Source: CAJMGO01 sp900557305 (GTDB lineage Bacteria; Bacillota_I; Bacilli_A; RF39; UBA660). Taken from it: a DNA stretch of 64,000 bases. Location: NCBI GenBank assembly GCA_905212975.1, contig CAJMGO010000004.1, forward strand, positions 29,105 to 93,104. Reading direction: 5' to 3'. Below are positions 9,076 to 17,542 of the stretch, one piece after another; the stretch's first letter is position 1; every line of letters starts with the position of its first letter. Under the pieces are notes generated by a model, which searched no databases, had not been told where the DNA came from, and saw nothing but the letters and a program-made list of their open reading frames with translations. A program made the translations under genes and the position numbers.

Positions 9076-9460
9076 ATGTGACAGAATATAGAACAAGAAA
9101 TTCAAAACTGTAAAAAAATGGTAAAATTACAATTTTTATTATTTGTGCTTTAATTATGATTTTAGTTTTCTGTTTCATTTTATTTAAATCATTTATTGTT
9201 GAACTTGCAAAAAAAGACTATTATTATATTGGTATTACGGAAAATAATAGAAGTAAAATAATAGAATTATTAGAAGAAAGAAATATAGAATATTGTGAAT
9301 CAATTTACAAGATTGAATTTATGTAAAATTTACCAGATGATAAAAGTGGAGAAATTTATTGTTTAGATAAAAAAATATTTATTTTATTATTGATGATTCG
9401 ATGATGAAAAATGATTTAGTAGATTATATTAAAAATAATGGTGTACATACAAAAGAATAA
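9076..9460 (+). pseudogene. Remnant of a small membrane-anchored protein gene
   Basis: An SD-like GAGGT precedes an ATG whose second codon is TGA, and a GTG in another frame that stops after 11 codons. Beyond that, one frame reads a transmembrane helix (IFIICALIMILVFCFILF), then YYIGITENNRSKIIELLEERN up to a TAA near 9325. The coding sense continues in two frames to IDDSMMKNDLVDYIKNNG and the TAA at 9458-9460. At least two frameshifts and one internal stop are needed, so the gene is broken. The family was not recognised. Confidence 0.6.
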
Positions 9461-9487
9461 ATTGCAATTTACTAAATAGGAGGAAGT

Positions 9488-10057
9488 ATGAAAAAGAAAC
9501 TTTTAATTATTTTAGGATTTATATTAGTGATTTTGATAGTTGCAGGATTTGTTACAAGTTATATTGATAGTGCAAGAGTTAGAAATAGTGTTGAACCAAA
9601 GTTTACAATCAAAATAGTAAGCGAAGATGGAAAGAAGGTTACATATTGGGGATTAGGATATAAAGTTGTTCTATATCCAAGTGTTAGTCCGAACGAACCA
9701 TTTAAAAATAATCGTGGTGTAAAGTATGGTAGTTGGTTTATGAAATATAGCTTAGATAGATATGATGAAATCAGAGATGAAATAGATAAAGAACTAGAAA
9801 AATATATGAGTCTTGTTAGTCCAAATTGTCAACAAGGAAATGGTGGTCAATTAATTACTCATGAAACTCTAGTGTTTAATGGTGGAATGGATAAGGATGT
9901 GTTGTTAGATATAGATAATGAATCATATTGTGGTTTATATGTAAAAACATCTTGTCCAAAAGATGGAATAAATGAATGGAAAATATATCTAAGTTGTAAT
10001 GACTATGAAGATGAAGAATATATAGAGTGGGCAAAAAAATTTGAGCCAAAGAAATAA
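9488..10057 (+). CDS. Uncharacterised membrane-anchored protein
   Basis: A 189-aa protein with one N-terminal transmembrane helix (3-24) and an extracellular part containing VTYWGLGYKVVLYPSVSP, GSWFMKY and four Cys in the C-terminal half (SPNCQQ, SYCGLY, TSCPKD, LSCNDY). These cysteines may pair. Similar YWGLGYKV proteins occur in clostridia next to small secreted genes, from memory only. AGGAGG lies 4-9 nt upstream. Function unknown. A terminator follows at 10112. Confidence 0.55.
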   Translation: MKKKLLIILGFILVILIVAGFVTSYIDSARVRNSVEPKFTIKIVSEDGKKVTYWGLGYKVVLYPSVSPNEPFKNNRGVKYGSWFMKYSLDRYDEIRDEIDKELEKYMSLVSPNCQQGNGGQLITHETLVFNGGMDKDVLLDIDNESYCGLYVKTSCPKDGINEWKIYLSCNDYEDEEYIEWAKKFEPKK

Positions 10058-10111
10058 AAACAAATTACAATTTATCTAATTGTTCGTAATATAATAATAT
10101 AACAAACATTC

Positions 10112-10137
10112 AAGCAGAAAAATCTGCTTTTTTTATT
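10112..10137 (+). terminator. Rho-independent terminator
   Basis: A 7-bp stem AAGCAGA/TCTGCTT with loop AAAA and a T-run. It separates the unknown gene from the ABC exporter operon. A TATAAT-like -10 for that operon lies at 10162-10167. Confidence 0.85.
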
Positions 10138-10201
10138 TTGTAACTTAGTTGTAACATTGATTATAATATAATGTTATTGTGAAAAGGAGGAATTGTTAGT
10201 T

Positions 10202-10873
10202 ATGGAAATTTTGAAAGTAGATAATTTAACTAAAATTTATGGTAAAGATACAACAAAAGTTGTTGCATTAGATCATGTTTCTTTTTCGGTAGAAAAAGGT
10301 GAATTTGTAGCAATAGTTGGTGCATCAGGATCTGGTAAATCAACACTACTACATTTAATTGGAGGTGTTGATCGACCATCTTCTGGCAAGGTGTTTATTG
10401 ATGGTAAAGATATATTTAATTTTAATGATGATAAACTTGCTATATTTAGAAGAAGACAGGTAGGATTAATATATCAATTCTATAATTTAATACCTATATT
10501 AAATGTAGAAGAAAATATAACACTGCCACTTTCTTTAGATAATCGTGAGGTTGATAAAGAAAAATTGAACGATATGTTAAAACTGTTAGGATTACAAAAT
10601 AGAAGAACACATCTTCCTAATGAATTATCTGGTGGACAACAGCAAAGAACAAGTATTGGTCGTGCTTTAATTACTAATCCTACAATTATACTAGCTGATG
10701 AGCCAACTGGTAACTTGGATTCTAAATCAAGTGATGAAATAGTTGCTCTACTAAAAAAATCAAATAAAGAACTTAATCAAACAATTATTATGATTACTCA
10801 CAATATGGAAATTGCAAAAGTGGCTGATAGGATAATTAAAATTGAAGATGGAAAAATTGTTGAGGAGGTATAA
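10202..10873 (+). CDS. ABC transporter ATP-binding protein (MacB/LolD/BceA class)
   Basis: A 223-aa nucleotide-binding subunit. Walker A GASGSGKST (40-48), Q-loop IYQFYNL, signature LSGGQQQR, Walker B IILADEPTGNLD and the switch His (ITHN) are all intact. The length is normal for the class. ATG 10202 has AAGGAGG at 10183-10189; the upstream TTG is too close to it. It is paired with the FtsX-type permease that starts 2 nt after its stop. The pair with the following two-component system resembles Bce-type antimicrobial-peptide sensing and export modules. The substrate is not known. Confidence 0.9.
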   Translation: MEILKVDNLTKIYGKDTTKVVALDHVSFSVEKGEFVAIVGASGSGKSTLLHLIGGVDRPSSGKVFIDGKDIFNFNDDKLAIFRRRQVGLIYQFYNLIPILNVEENITLPLSLDNREVDKEKLNDMLKLLGLQNRRTHLPNELSGGQQQRTSIGRALITNPTIILADEPTGNLDSKSSDEIVALLKKSNKELNQTIIMITHNMEIAKVADRIIKIEDGKIVEEV

Positions 10874-10875
10874 TT

Positions 10876-13497
10876 ATGAGCTTACTTAACAAATTGACAA
10901 TTAAAAATCTTAAATTGAATAAGAAAAGAACAGTCGTTACTATTATTGGTATTATGCTATCAGTTGCTTTAATAACAGCTGTAGCATCTATATACTCTAG
11001 TGGTATAAAATCATTAATTAAATACGAAACATGCGAAAAAGGAAACTTTCATACTGCATTTTACAATGTCCCTGTTAGTGATATCGATATATTTGAAAAC
11101 AATAGAAATATAGAAACTATCAATATTACTAAAAATGTTGGTTATGCTAAAATAGACTCTAAAAATGAATATAAACCTTACGCTTTTATAAAGGCATTTA
11201 CTAAAGATTCTTTAAAAAATTTATCTGTTAAACTGGTGGATGGAAGGCTTCCTGAAAATGAAAATGAAATAGTTATACCGACTCATTTAAAAACAAATGG
11301 TAGATTATTTTTAAATATTGGTGATTCTATTACTTTAGATATAGGAAAAAGAATTGATAATAGTAATTATGAATTAAATCAAAATAATCCATATCAAAAA
11401 AATGATGAAGAAGTTGGTGAATCTATAGTTGAAACAACATCAAAAACATATAAAATAGTTGGTATTATAGGAAGACCAGCTACAAATATAGAAGGTTATT
11501 CTGCACCAGGATATACATTTATAACTTATCTTGAAGAAAATAAAATAAATGGAATTGTTGATGTATATGCAAGATTTTCAAAAGATGGTGTAAAAAACAG
11601 TTATGAAACTATTGCTAATATATTAGGTGTTGATGCAAAATTATTTAAGAAAGTTAATGATAATGAGAAACAAGCGTCAAATAAAGAATTAAAAGAATAT
11701 CTAAATCAAATGGATAAAGCAAAATATAGTGATATAAATGTTAATTCCTATTTAATTGCTTTAGAAACAAATCCTATTTCAAATAGTGGTATTGGCGGTT
11801 TAGGTATTGTTGTAGGAATTGTAATAGGAATAATTGTATTTACTTCAATATTTTGTATAAAAAATAGTTTTGATATTTCTATTACAGAGAAAATAAAGCA
11901 ATATGGTATGTTAAGAAGTATTGGAGCAACTAAAAGACAAATTAAAAGAAATGTTTTTTATGAAGCTACAATATTAGGATTAATTGGTATTCCATTAGGA
12001 CTATTACTTGGTTTTATAGCATCATATATACTTATTATCATAAGTAATTATTATTTAAATGGTTCATTTGCAGAAGGTTTAAAATTAGTATTTTCTTTTT
12101 CTTGGTTGTCTGTTTTAGTAGCCATAATACTTGGTATTGTAACTATATACTTCTCTGCATTTAGAAGTGCAAAACGAGCATCTAAAGTATCACCAATAGA
12201 TTCTATTAGAAATAGTGCTAATATTAAAATAAATCCTAAAAAGATTAAATCACCAAAATTAATAAAAAGTATATTTGGTGTGGGTGGCGAAATATCATTT
12301 AAAAACTTAAAAAGAAATAAGAAAAAATATAGAACTACAGTTATATCAATAGTTGTTTCTGTATTTATATTTATTGCTTTATCAGGATTTATGAAATTGG
12401 CATTTCAACAAGTAGATCATGAATTAGAGATATCTGATTTTAATATTTCATTATCTACAACTATCACAAATAATGAATCTTATAATAAATTTATAGAAAC
12501 TACTAGATTAGATAATATAGAAGATTATACAATATTTAGAAATAGTGAAATATCTTTTACAGGGAATCATTATAACAAAGAATATGCTAAGTTTTTAAAT
12601 TTAGCATTAGATGAAAATAAACCTACATATGCATCTATAATTTCTATTGGAGAAGAACAGTTTAAAAAGTATGTTGATTCATTAGGCTTAAATTATAATG
12701 AAATTAAAAATAAAGCTATTCTTGTTGATAAGGGATATGTTTCTAACTATAATAAAAACAATAAGTTAACTACTAAATATATGAGAGTATTTAACTTTAA
12801 TAAAGGTGACATCATTGACGCCACTATCACTGATAAAGATAAAAAAATAAAAATAGAAATTGGAGCAGTTTCTGATGTTAAACCTTTTGGATTTAAAGGT
12901 GTCGATGGGCAATATTTACTTATTAGTGATGAAATGTTTGATGCTAATTTTAAATCTAAATCATTAGCAATATATTATAAATCAAATGATGCTGATAAAT
13001 TACAAGATGATCTTGATGATTTCTTAAAAGGCGAAGATTATAACATTAATAATGTAGATGAAAATGTTAAAATAATGAGTAACTTATTTACTTTAGTAGG
13101 AATATTTCTTTATGGATTTATAATTGTAATTTCATTAATCGGTATAACTAATATTTTTAATACTATTACTACTAATATGGAACTACGAAAACAAGAATTT
13201 GCTATGTTAAAATCAGTTGGTATGACAACAAAAGAATTTAACAGGATGATTCGATTAGAAAGTTTATTTATGGGTATTAAATCTCTATTCTTTGGTGTAC
13301 CTATTGGAATAGCATTATCATATATTATTTATCATTTCTTATCAGAAGAATCAGGAATACCTTATAAACTTCCTATTGTAGCAATATTAATTGCTATAGC
13401 AGTTGTATTTATACTTATTTCGTTAATTATGAAGTATTCTATGAGTAAAATAAATAAGCAAAATACTATTGAAACAATTAGAAATGAGAATATCTAA
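10876..13497 (+). CDS. ABC transporter permease with two FtsX domains
   Basis: An 873-aa protein. An N-terminal transmembrane helix (about 18-38), a large extracellular domain (about 45-300), an FtsX core with three helices (about 310-440), a second KKKYRTT-led helix and extracellular domain (about 480-720), and a last FtsX core (about 730-870). This is the full-length duplicated architecture of MacB/YknZ/VexE-like exporters that move peptides or act by mechanotransmission. SIGATKRQIK and SVGMTTKEFNRM are the coupling-helix motifs of the two halves. It is translated close behind its ATPase. Confidence 0.88.
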   Translation: MSLLNKLTIKNLKLNKKRTVVTIIGIMLSVALITAVASIYSSGIKSLIKYETCEKGNFHTAFYNVPVSDIDIFENNRNIETINITKNVGYAKIDSKNEYKPYAFIKAFTKDSLKNLSVKLVDGRLPENENEIVIPTHLKTNGRLFLNIGDSITLDIGKRIDNSNYELNQNNPYQKNDEEVGESIVETTSKTYKIVGIIGRPATNIEGYSAPGYTFITYLEENKINGIVDVYARFSKDGVKNSYETIANILGVDAKLFKKVNDNEKQASNKELKEYLNQMDKAKYSDINVNSYLIALETNPISNSGIGGLGIVVGIVIGIIVFTSIFCIKNSFDISITEKIKQYGMLRSIGATKRQIKRNVFYEATILGLIGIPLGLLLGFIASYILIIISNYYLNGSFAEGLKLVFSFSWLSVLVAIILGIVTIYFSAFRSAKRASKVSPIDSIRNSANIKINPKKIKSPKLIKSIFGVGGEISFKNLKRNKKKYRTTVISIVVSVFIFIALSGFMKLAFQQVDHELEISDFNISLSTTITNNESYNKFIETTRLDNIEDYTIFRNSEISFTGNHYNKEYAKFLNLALDENKPTYASIISIGEEQFKKYVDSLGLNYNEIKNKAILVDKGYVSNYNKNNKLTTKYMRVFNFNKGDIIDATITDKDKKIKIEIGAVSDVKPFGFKGVDGQYLLISDEMFDANFKSKSLAIYYKSNDADKLQDDLDDFLKGEDYNINNVDENVKIMSNLFTLVGIFLYGFIIVISLIGITNIFNTITTNMELRKQEFAMLKSVGMTTKEFNRMIRLESLFMGIKSLFFGVPIGIALSYIIYHFLSEESGIPYKLPIVAILIAIAVVFILISLIMKYSMSKINKQNTIETIRNENI

Positions 13498-13524
13498 TAT
13501 AAGGAGCGAAAAGCTCCTTATATT
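13496..13524 (+). terminator. Perfect 12-bp hairpin without a T-run, just before a -10 box
   Basis: The stem 13496-13507 pairs perfectly with 13513-13524 across the loop GAAAA. The first arm starts inside the permease stop codon. No T-run follows; a TATAAT at 13529-13534 does. It may be a weak terminator, an mRNA-stabilising or processing structure, or an operator for the response-regulator gene. Confidence 0.5.
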
Positions 13525-13559
13525 GTGGTATAATATTATGTAATGAAAGGAGCTAATAT

Positions 13560-14216
13560 ATGAATATTTTGTTAATTGAAGATACAGAATCAATTATAAA
13601 AGGACTCACATACTCTTTTGAAAAAAATAACTATAATTTAAATGTAAAAACTACTATAAAAGATTCAAAAGAATATTTATTAAATAACTCCAACATTGAT
13701 TTAATAATACTTGATATAACTTTACCAGATGGAAATGGATTTAACTTATTTGAAAATACTATTAAGAATTTAAAAATTCCTACTATTTTTTTAACAGCTA
13801 AAGATGAAGAAGATGATATTGTTAAAGGATTAAATGTAGGTGCTGAAGATTATATAACTAAACCTTTTAGCTCTAAAGAATTACTTGCAAGAGTTAATAG
13901 AATATTATTAAGATCTAAAAAGAAAAATATTATTAAAGTAAAAGATATTTCTTACGATATGGATAAATTTGTTTTAATGAAAGATAATATTCCTATTGAA
14001 CTAACTGCATTAGAATTAAAACTTGTAAATTTATTATTTAATAACTTAAATAAAGTAGTTAGTAGAAATGTTATATTAGATAAAATTTGGGATTGGACTG
14101 GTAATTATGTAGATGATCATACGGTTACCGTTTATTTCAAAAGAATTAGAGAAAAAATAGGAACAGATATTATTACTACTATTAAAGGAATGGGTTATAG
14201 GATTGATGAAGAATAA
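13560..14216 (+). CDS. OmpR/PhoB-family response regulator
   Basis: A 218-aa protein. Receiver domain (1-115) with acidic pair E7-D8, phosphoacceptor D52 (LILDITLPDGNG), TA at 79-80 and K101 in YITKPF. A winged-helix DNA-binding domain (about 125-218) ends in TVTVYFKRIREKIG and TIKGMGYR. It should bind direct repeats near its target promoters, probably the exporter promoter. GAAAGGAG lies upstream. It overlaps the kinase gene by 11 nt. Confidence 0.92.
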   Translation: MNILLIEDTESIIKGLTYSFEKNNYNLNVKTTIKDSKEYLLNNSNIDLIILDITLPDGNGFNLFENTIKNLKIPTIFLTAKDEEDDIVKGLNVGAEDYITKPFSSKELLARVNRILLRSKKKNIIKVKDISYDMDKFVLMKDNIPIELTALELKLVNLLFNNLNKVVSRNVILDKIWDWTGNYVDDHTVTVYFKRIREKIGTDIITTIKGMGYRIDEE

Positions 14217-15420
14217 AATTAAATTAAAACAGTATTTTATTTCTACATTTATTGTATCAATATGTTTATTTGTTTCGTTCCTAACATTAAATATATATGA
14301 ATACAATACTTATACTAAAAATTTTAATAATAAAATTGGTGCTATTATTAATGTAATCAAAGATAAGTATCCAGAAATAACGGATAAAGAAATTATTACA
14401 ATTTTAAATAGTGATGAATTTGAATCTAATGATTTTTTTATCAAATATGGAATTGATGTAGATAATAAATCAGTTCTTATTAAAAATGATAAAGACTATC
14501 ATATGTTTTTAGTTATAAATATGTCTTTTTTAACAATAACTATTATTATTTTAATGATTTTATATATTAGATATAATCATAAAAAAGAAAATGATATAAA
14601 GGATATTATTAAATGTATAGAAGAAATAAACAAAAAGAACTATGAATTACAGATTGATTCGATATCAGAAGATGAATTATCAATTTTAAAAAATGAAATA
14701 TATAAAACTACCATAATGTTAAAAGAATCAGCTGAAAATTCTAACAAGGATAAAATAAATCTAAAAAAATCATTAGAAGATATTTCTCATCAATTAAAAA
14801 CTCCACTTACTAGTATATTAGTAATGTTAGACAATATTATTGAAGATCCTGATATGGATAAGTGTGTTAGAAATGATTTTATTAGAGATATAAAAAGAAA
14901 TGTTACAAACATTAATTTTTTGGTACAAACACTTTTAAAGTTATCAAAGTTTGATGCTAATACAGTTTATTTTATAAAACAAGAAAATGATTTACAAAAT
15001 ATTGTTAAAGAATCCATTAAAAATGTTTCTACTTTATGTGATTTAAGAAACATTAATATTGAATTTAATACTAAAGGAAATTCTAAAATTGTATGTGATT
15101 CTAAATGGCAAATTGAAGCAATAACTAATATATTAAAAAATGCTATAGATCACTCTAAAAATGCTTCAAAAGTAACAATTAATATAGAAGATAATAATGT
15201 ATATTCAATGATTGAAATTATTGATACTGGTGATGGTATTTCTAAAAAAGATATAGCACACATCTTTGAGAGATTTTATAAAGGTGAAAATGCTACATCT
15301 GATAGTATAGGTATTGGACTGGCTCTAGCAAAGACTATTATTGAAGAAGATAACGGAAATGTTAGTGTTGAATCAAACAAACTAGGAACAAAATTCGTAA
15401 TTAAATATTTTAAATTATAA
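14206..15420 (+). CDS. Sensor histidine kinase (HisKA type)
   Basis: A 404-aa kinase. Two transmembrane helices (about 9-30 and 101-121) enclose a short extracellular loop of about 70 residues. HAMP-like linker, HisKA box DISHQLKTP with H195, N box NILKNAIDHS, G1 DTGDGIS, F box FERFYKG, G2 GIGLALAK. All catalytic elements are present. ATG 14206 is used rather than the TTG one codon earlier. The small sensor region suggests sensing with help from the ABC permease, as in Bce-like systems (inference). Confidence 0.9.
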   Translation: MKNKIKLKQYFISTFIVSICLFVSFLTLNIYEYNTYTKNFNNKIGAIINVIKDKYPEITDKEIITILNSDEFESNDFFIKYGIDVDNKSVLIKNDKDYHMFLVINMSFLTITIIILMILYIRYNHKKENDIKDIIKCIEEINKKNYELQIDSISEDELSILKNEIYKTTIMLKESAENSNKDKINLKKSLEDISHQLKTPLTSILVMLDNIIEDPDMDKCVRNDFIRDIKRNVTNINFLVQTLLKLSKFDANTVYFIKQENDLQNIVKESIKNVSTLCDLRNINIEFNTKGNSKIVCDSKWQIEAITNILKNAIDHSKNASKVTINIEDNNVYSMIEIIDTGDGISKKDIAHIFERFYKGENATSDSIGIGLALAKTIIEEDNGNVSVESNKLGTKFVIKYFKL

Positions 15421-15517
15421 TGCTCATAGTGTAGTAATAATCCGAATAATCTAATTTAGAAAAAATGTGGTATAATTGAATAGATAGATAGTAATTTATT
15501 GAAATGGAGGATTGATT

Positions 15518-15973
15518 ATGAAAAAAATTTTAACTATTTTATTATGTGGGATTATAGTATTGGGAATGGCAGGATGTGGAAAAGCAAAAAATAAATTTGA
15601 TATTGGAAATAAGTCTAATATTAAGATTTCACAAAATGATGTTACAATGACTATTAAAGAGGGAACATTAACAAATAAAAGTGCAACTCTTGTTTTAACA
15701 AATAATAGTGATAAAAATTTCCAATATGGGGATCCTTATGAAATAGAAATTAAAAAAGATGAAGAATGGCATAAAATAAATATTGAATTATATTTCGATA
15801 TGCCAGCTTTTCAACTTTCAGCAAAAGAAAGTAAAGAAATTGAACTCAATTGGGAAAATGGGTATGGTAAACTTGCAAATGGAACTTATAGAATTATAAA
15901 AGAAATTGACTATGAATATGAAGAAGAAAAATATGAAACTTTCAATGTAGCAGTTGAATTTACTATTGAATAA
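15518..15973 (+). CDS. Lipoprotein with an immunoglobulin-like domain
   Basis: A 151-aa protein with a lipoprotein signal peptide and a lipobox ending GMAGC at about residue 21. An Ig-like beta domain (about 35-150) contains the run SATLVLTNNSDKNFQYGDPYEI and a WHKI segment, resembling the small bacterial Ig-like family Big_14. Anchored on the outer face of the membrane, its ligand is unknown. GGAGG at 15506-15510 favours ATG 15518. The upstream GATAGATAGTAATTT resembles the leader of the BNR gene at 8479. Confidence 0.7.
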   Translation: MKKILTILLCGIIVLGMAGCGKAKNKFDIGNKSNIKISQNDVTMTIKEGTLTNKSATLVLTNNSDKNFQYGDPYEIEIKKDEEWHKINIELYFDMPAFQLSAKESKEIELNWENGYGKLANGTYRIIKEIDYEYEEEKYETFNVAVEFTIE

Positions 15974-16007
15974 AAATTACAATTTGATAATTTGTTAGGA
16001 GGCTTAT

Positions 16008-16184
16008 ATGAAAAAATATATAAAATATTTAATAAATATAGTTGTTTTTGAAATTATATATACTTTAGTAATGTATTTGTTTTCTAAAAGTATAAATTGG
16101 AAAATGGTTTTTGTTACAACAATAATATATGCTGTTTCTTATATAGTAACTGATTTGATATGTGATAAATTAAAAAAAGAATAA
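16008..16184 (+). CDS. Small membrane protein, 58 aa
   Basis: ATG 16008 follows TTAGGAGGCTTAT, an excellent SD. The protein MKKYIKYLINIVVFEIIYTL... ends ICDKLKKE and has two predicted transmembrane helices (about 7-25 and 32-51) with positive ends. No family was recognised. It is the last gene of the accessory block and lies 53 nt before the third hairpin repeat. Confidence 0.65.
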   Translation: MKKYIKYLINIVVFEIIYTLVMYLFSKSINWKMVFVTTIIYAVSYIVTDLICDKLKKE

Positions 16185-16236
16185 ATTATGAATTAAAAAT
16201 ATGAAGATTATAAAAAAAATAAAACAAAAAGAATAT

Positions 16237-16267
16237 TAAAAGATATTATTACAGGATAATATCTTTT
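16237..16267 (+). repeat. Direct repeat copy 3: dacF 3'-end fragment and hairpin
   Basis: The 12-bp perfect stem (16238-16249 with 16256-16267, loop TACAGG) is identical to copies 1 and 2. The bases before it still read RILKDIITG and TAA in the dacF frame, close to the true dacF end RTLKDIITG. The promoter-like tail of copies 1 and 2 is absent. It lies about 70 nt before the second DacF-like gene. Confidence 0.85.
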
Positions 16268-16339
16268 ACTTTACACAGATAATTATTTTATTATTTAGTT
16301 TTTTGTTATTTTATACTATAATATGTATGGTGGTAAGAT

Positions 16340-17521
16340 ATGAAAAAAATAGTATTTGGTTTAATTATTTTTTTAACATTTATAAATGTTTCTGCGTTAG
16401 ATATAAATTCAAAAAATGCAGTTCTTTATAATTTAAATGATGATAACGTAATATATGAAAAATCTAAGGATGAAAAGATTCAAATAGCTAGTTTAACTAA
16501 GATAATGACATCTATTGTAGCTATTGAAAATATAGATAATATAAATGATTATGTTACTCTTAAACAATCTGATTTTAAAGGATTAGAAGGGTATGCGAAA
16601 GCTGGATTTAATGTTGGCGATAAGGTAACGTATGAAGATTTATTATATGGTATTATTTTACCAAGTGGTGCAGATGCTGTACAAGCTATTGCTAATAATG
16701 TATCTGGTAGTATTGATGACTTTGTTGAATTAATGAATAAAAAAGCAGTTGAGTTAAATTTAAAAAATACTCATTTTGATAATCCTATAGGTATGGATAG
16801 TGTTGAGAATTATTCTAGTGTAGATGATGTTGCTAAAACTTTAAAATATGCATTAAAAAATAAAGATTTTAAAAAAATATTTACTACAAAAAAGTATACA
16901 ACAACAAATGGTCTTGTTTTATCTAGTACACTAAGTGCCAAAGCAAAAGTTTTAAATAAAGATGCAAGTTACATATTAGGTTCTAAAACAGGAACAACTA
17001 ATAAAGCTGGTCTTTGTTTAGCTAGTATAGCTTCCTTAAGTAATATTGATTATTTACTTGTAACTTGTGGAGCAAAAAATGGATCTTACCCATATAATTT
17101 AGAAGATGCATTAGATACTTATAATTATTATGATGAGAACTATGAATATAAAACTTTAATAAGTAAAAATCAATTACTAAAAACTTTAAAAGTTAAAAAA
17201 AGTACAATTAAGAAATTAGATATATATTCTAATAAAAATATAAAAGTATATGTAAAAAAGAATATTGATTTAAATAACTTAGAATATAAATATGATGGAT
17301 TAGATGTTATAGATTATAAATCAAAAGTAGGGGATAAACTTGGCGTTATAACTGTTATGTATGAAGGAGAAGAATTATATACTTACGATGTTGTTTTAAA
17401 TACTGAAATAAAGAAATTTCCTTATTATTTAATTTATATTTCTATATTTGTATTTTTTATGTTAATAATTTATATAAAGAATAAAAAGAAAAAAAGAAGA
17501 ATAAAAAGAAGAAAAAGATAG
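16340..17521 (+). CDS. DacF-like D-alanyl-D-alanine carboxypeptidase (S11), variant second motif, C-terminal anchor
   Basis: A 393-aa protein with a signal peptide (about 1-19). SLTK (S51, K54) and SKTGT (the KTG motif) are intact, but the SxN motif reads SGA (109-111, LPSGADAV). A beta domain follows, then a C-terminal transmembrane helix (about 355-375) and a Lys/Arg-rich tail. An SGA variant may be a subfamily trait, so activity cannot be excluded. It is a paralogue of the gene at 3722, and the two would be near neighbours without the repeat-bounded inserts between them. Confidence 0.8.
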   Translation: MKKIVFGLIIFLTFINVSALDINSKNAVLYNLNDDNVIYEKSKDEKIQIASLTKIMTSIVAIENIDNINDYVTLKQSDFKGLEGYAKAGFNVGDKVTYEDLLYGIILPSGADAVQAIANNVSGSIDDFVELMNKKAVELNLKNTHFDNPIGMDSVENYSSVDDVAKTLKYALKNKDFKKIFTTKKYTTTNGLVLSSTLSAKAKVLNKDASYILGSKTGTTNKAGLCLASIASLSNIDYLLVTCGAKNGSYPYNLEDALDTYNYYDENYEYKTLISKNQLLKTLKVKKSTIKKLDIYSNKNIKVYVKKNIDLNNLEYKYDGLDVIDYKSKVGDKLGVITVMYEGEELYTYDVVLNTEIKKFPYYLIYISIFVFFMLIIYIKNKKKKRRIKRRKR

Positions 17522-17542
17522 AATTTAATTTTCTATCTTTTT
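17512..17542. terminator. Bidirectional terminator between dacF-like gene and ldh
   Basis: A perfect 12-bp stem (17512-17523 with 17531-17542), A-rich on one side and T-rich on the other. It serves both convergent genes, whose stop codons are 3 nt apart. Confidence 0.85.
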
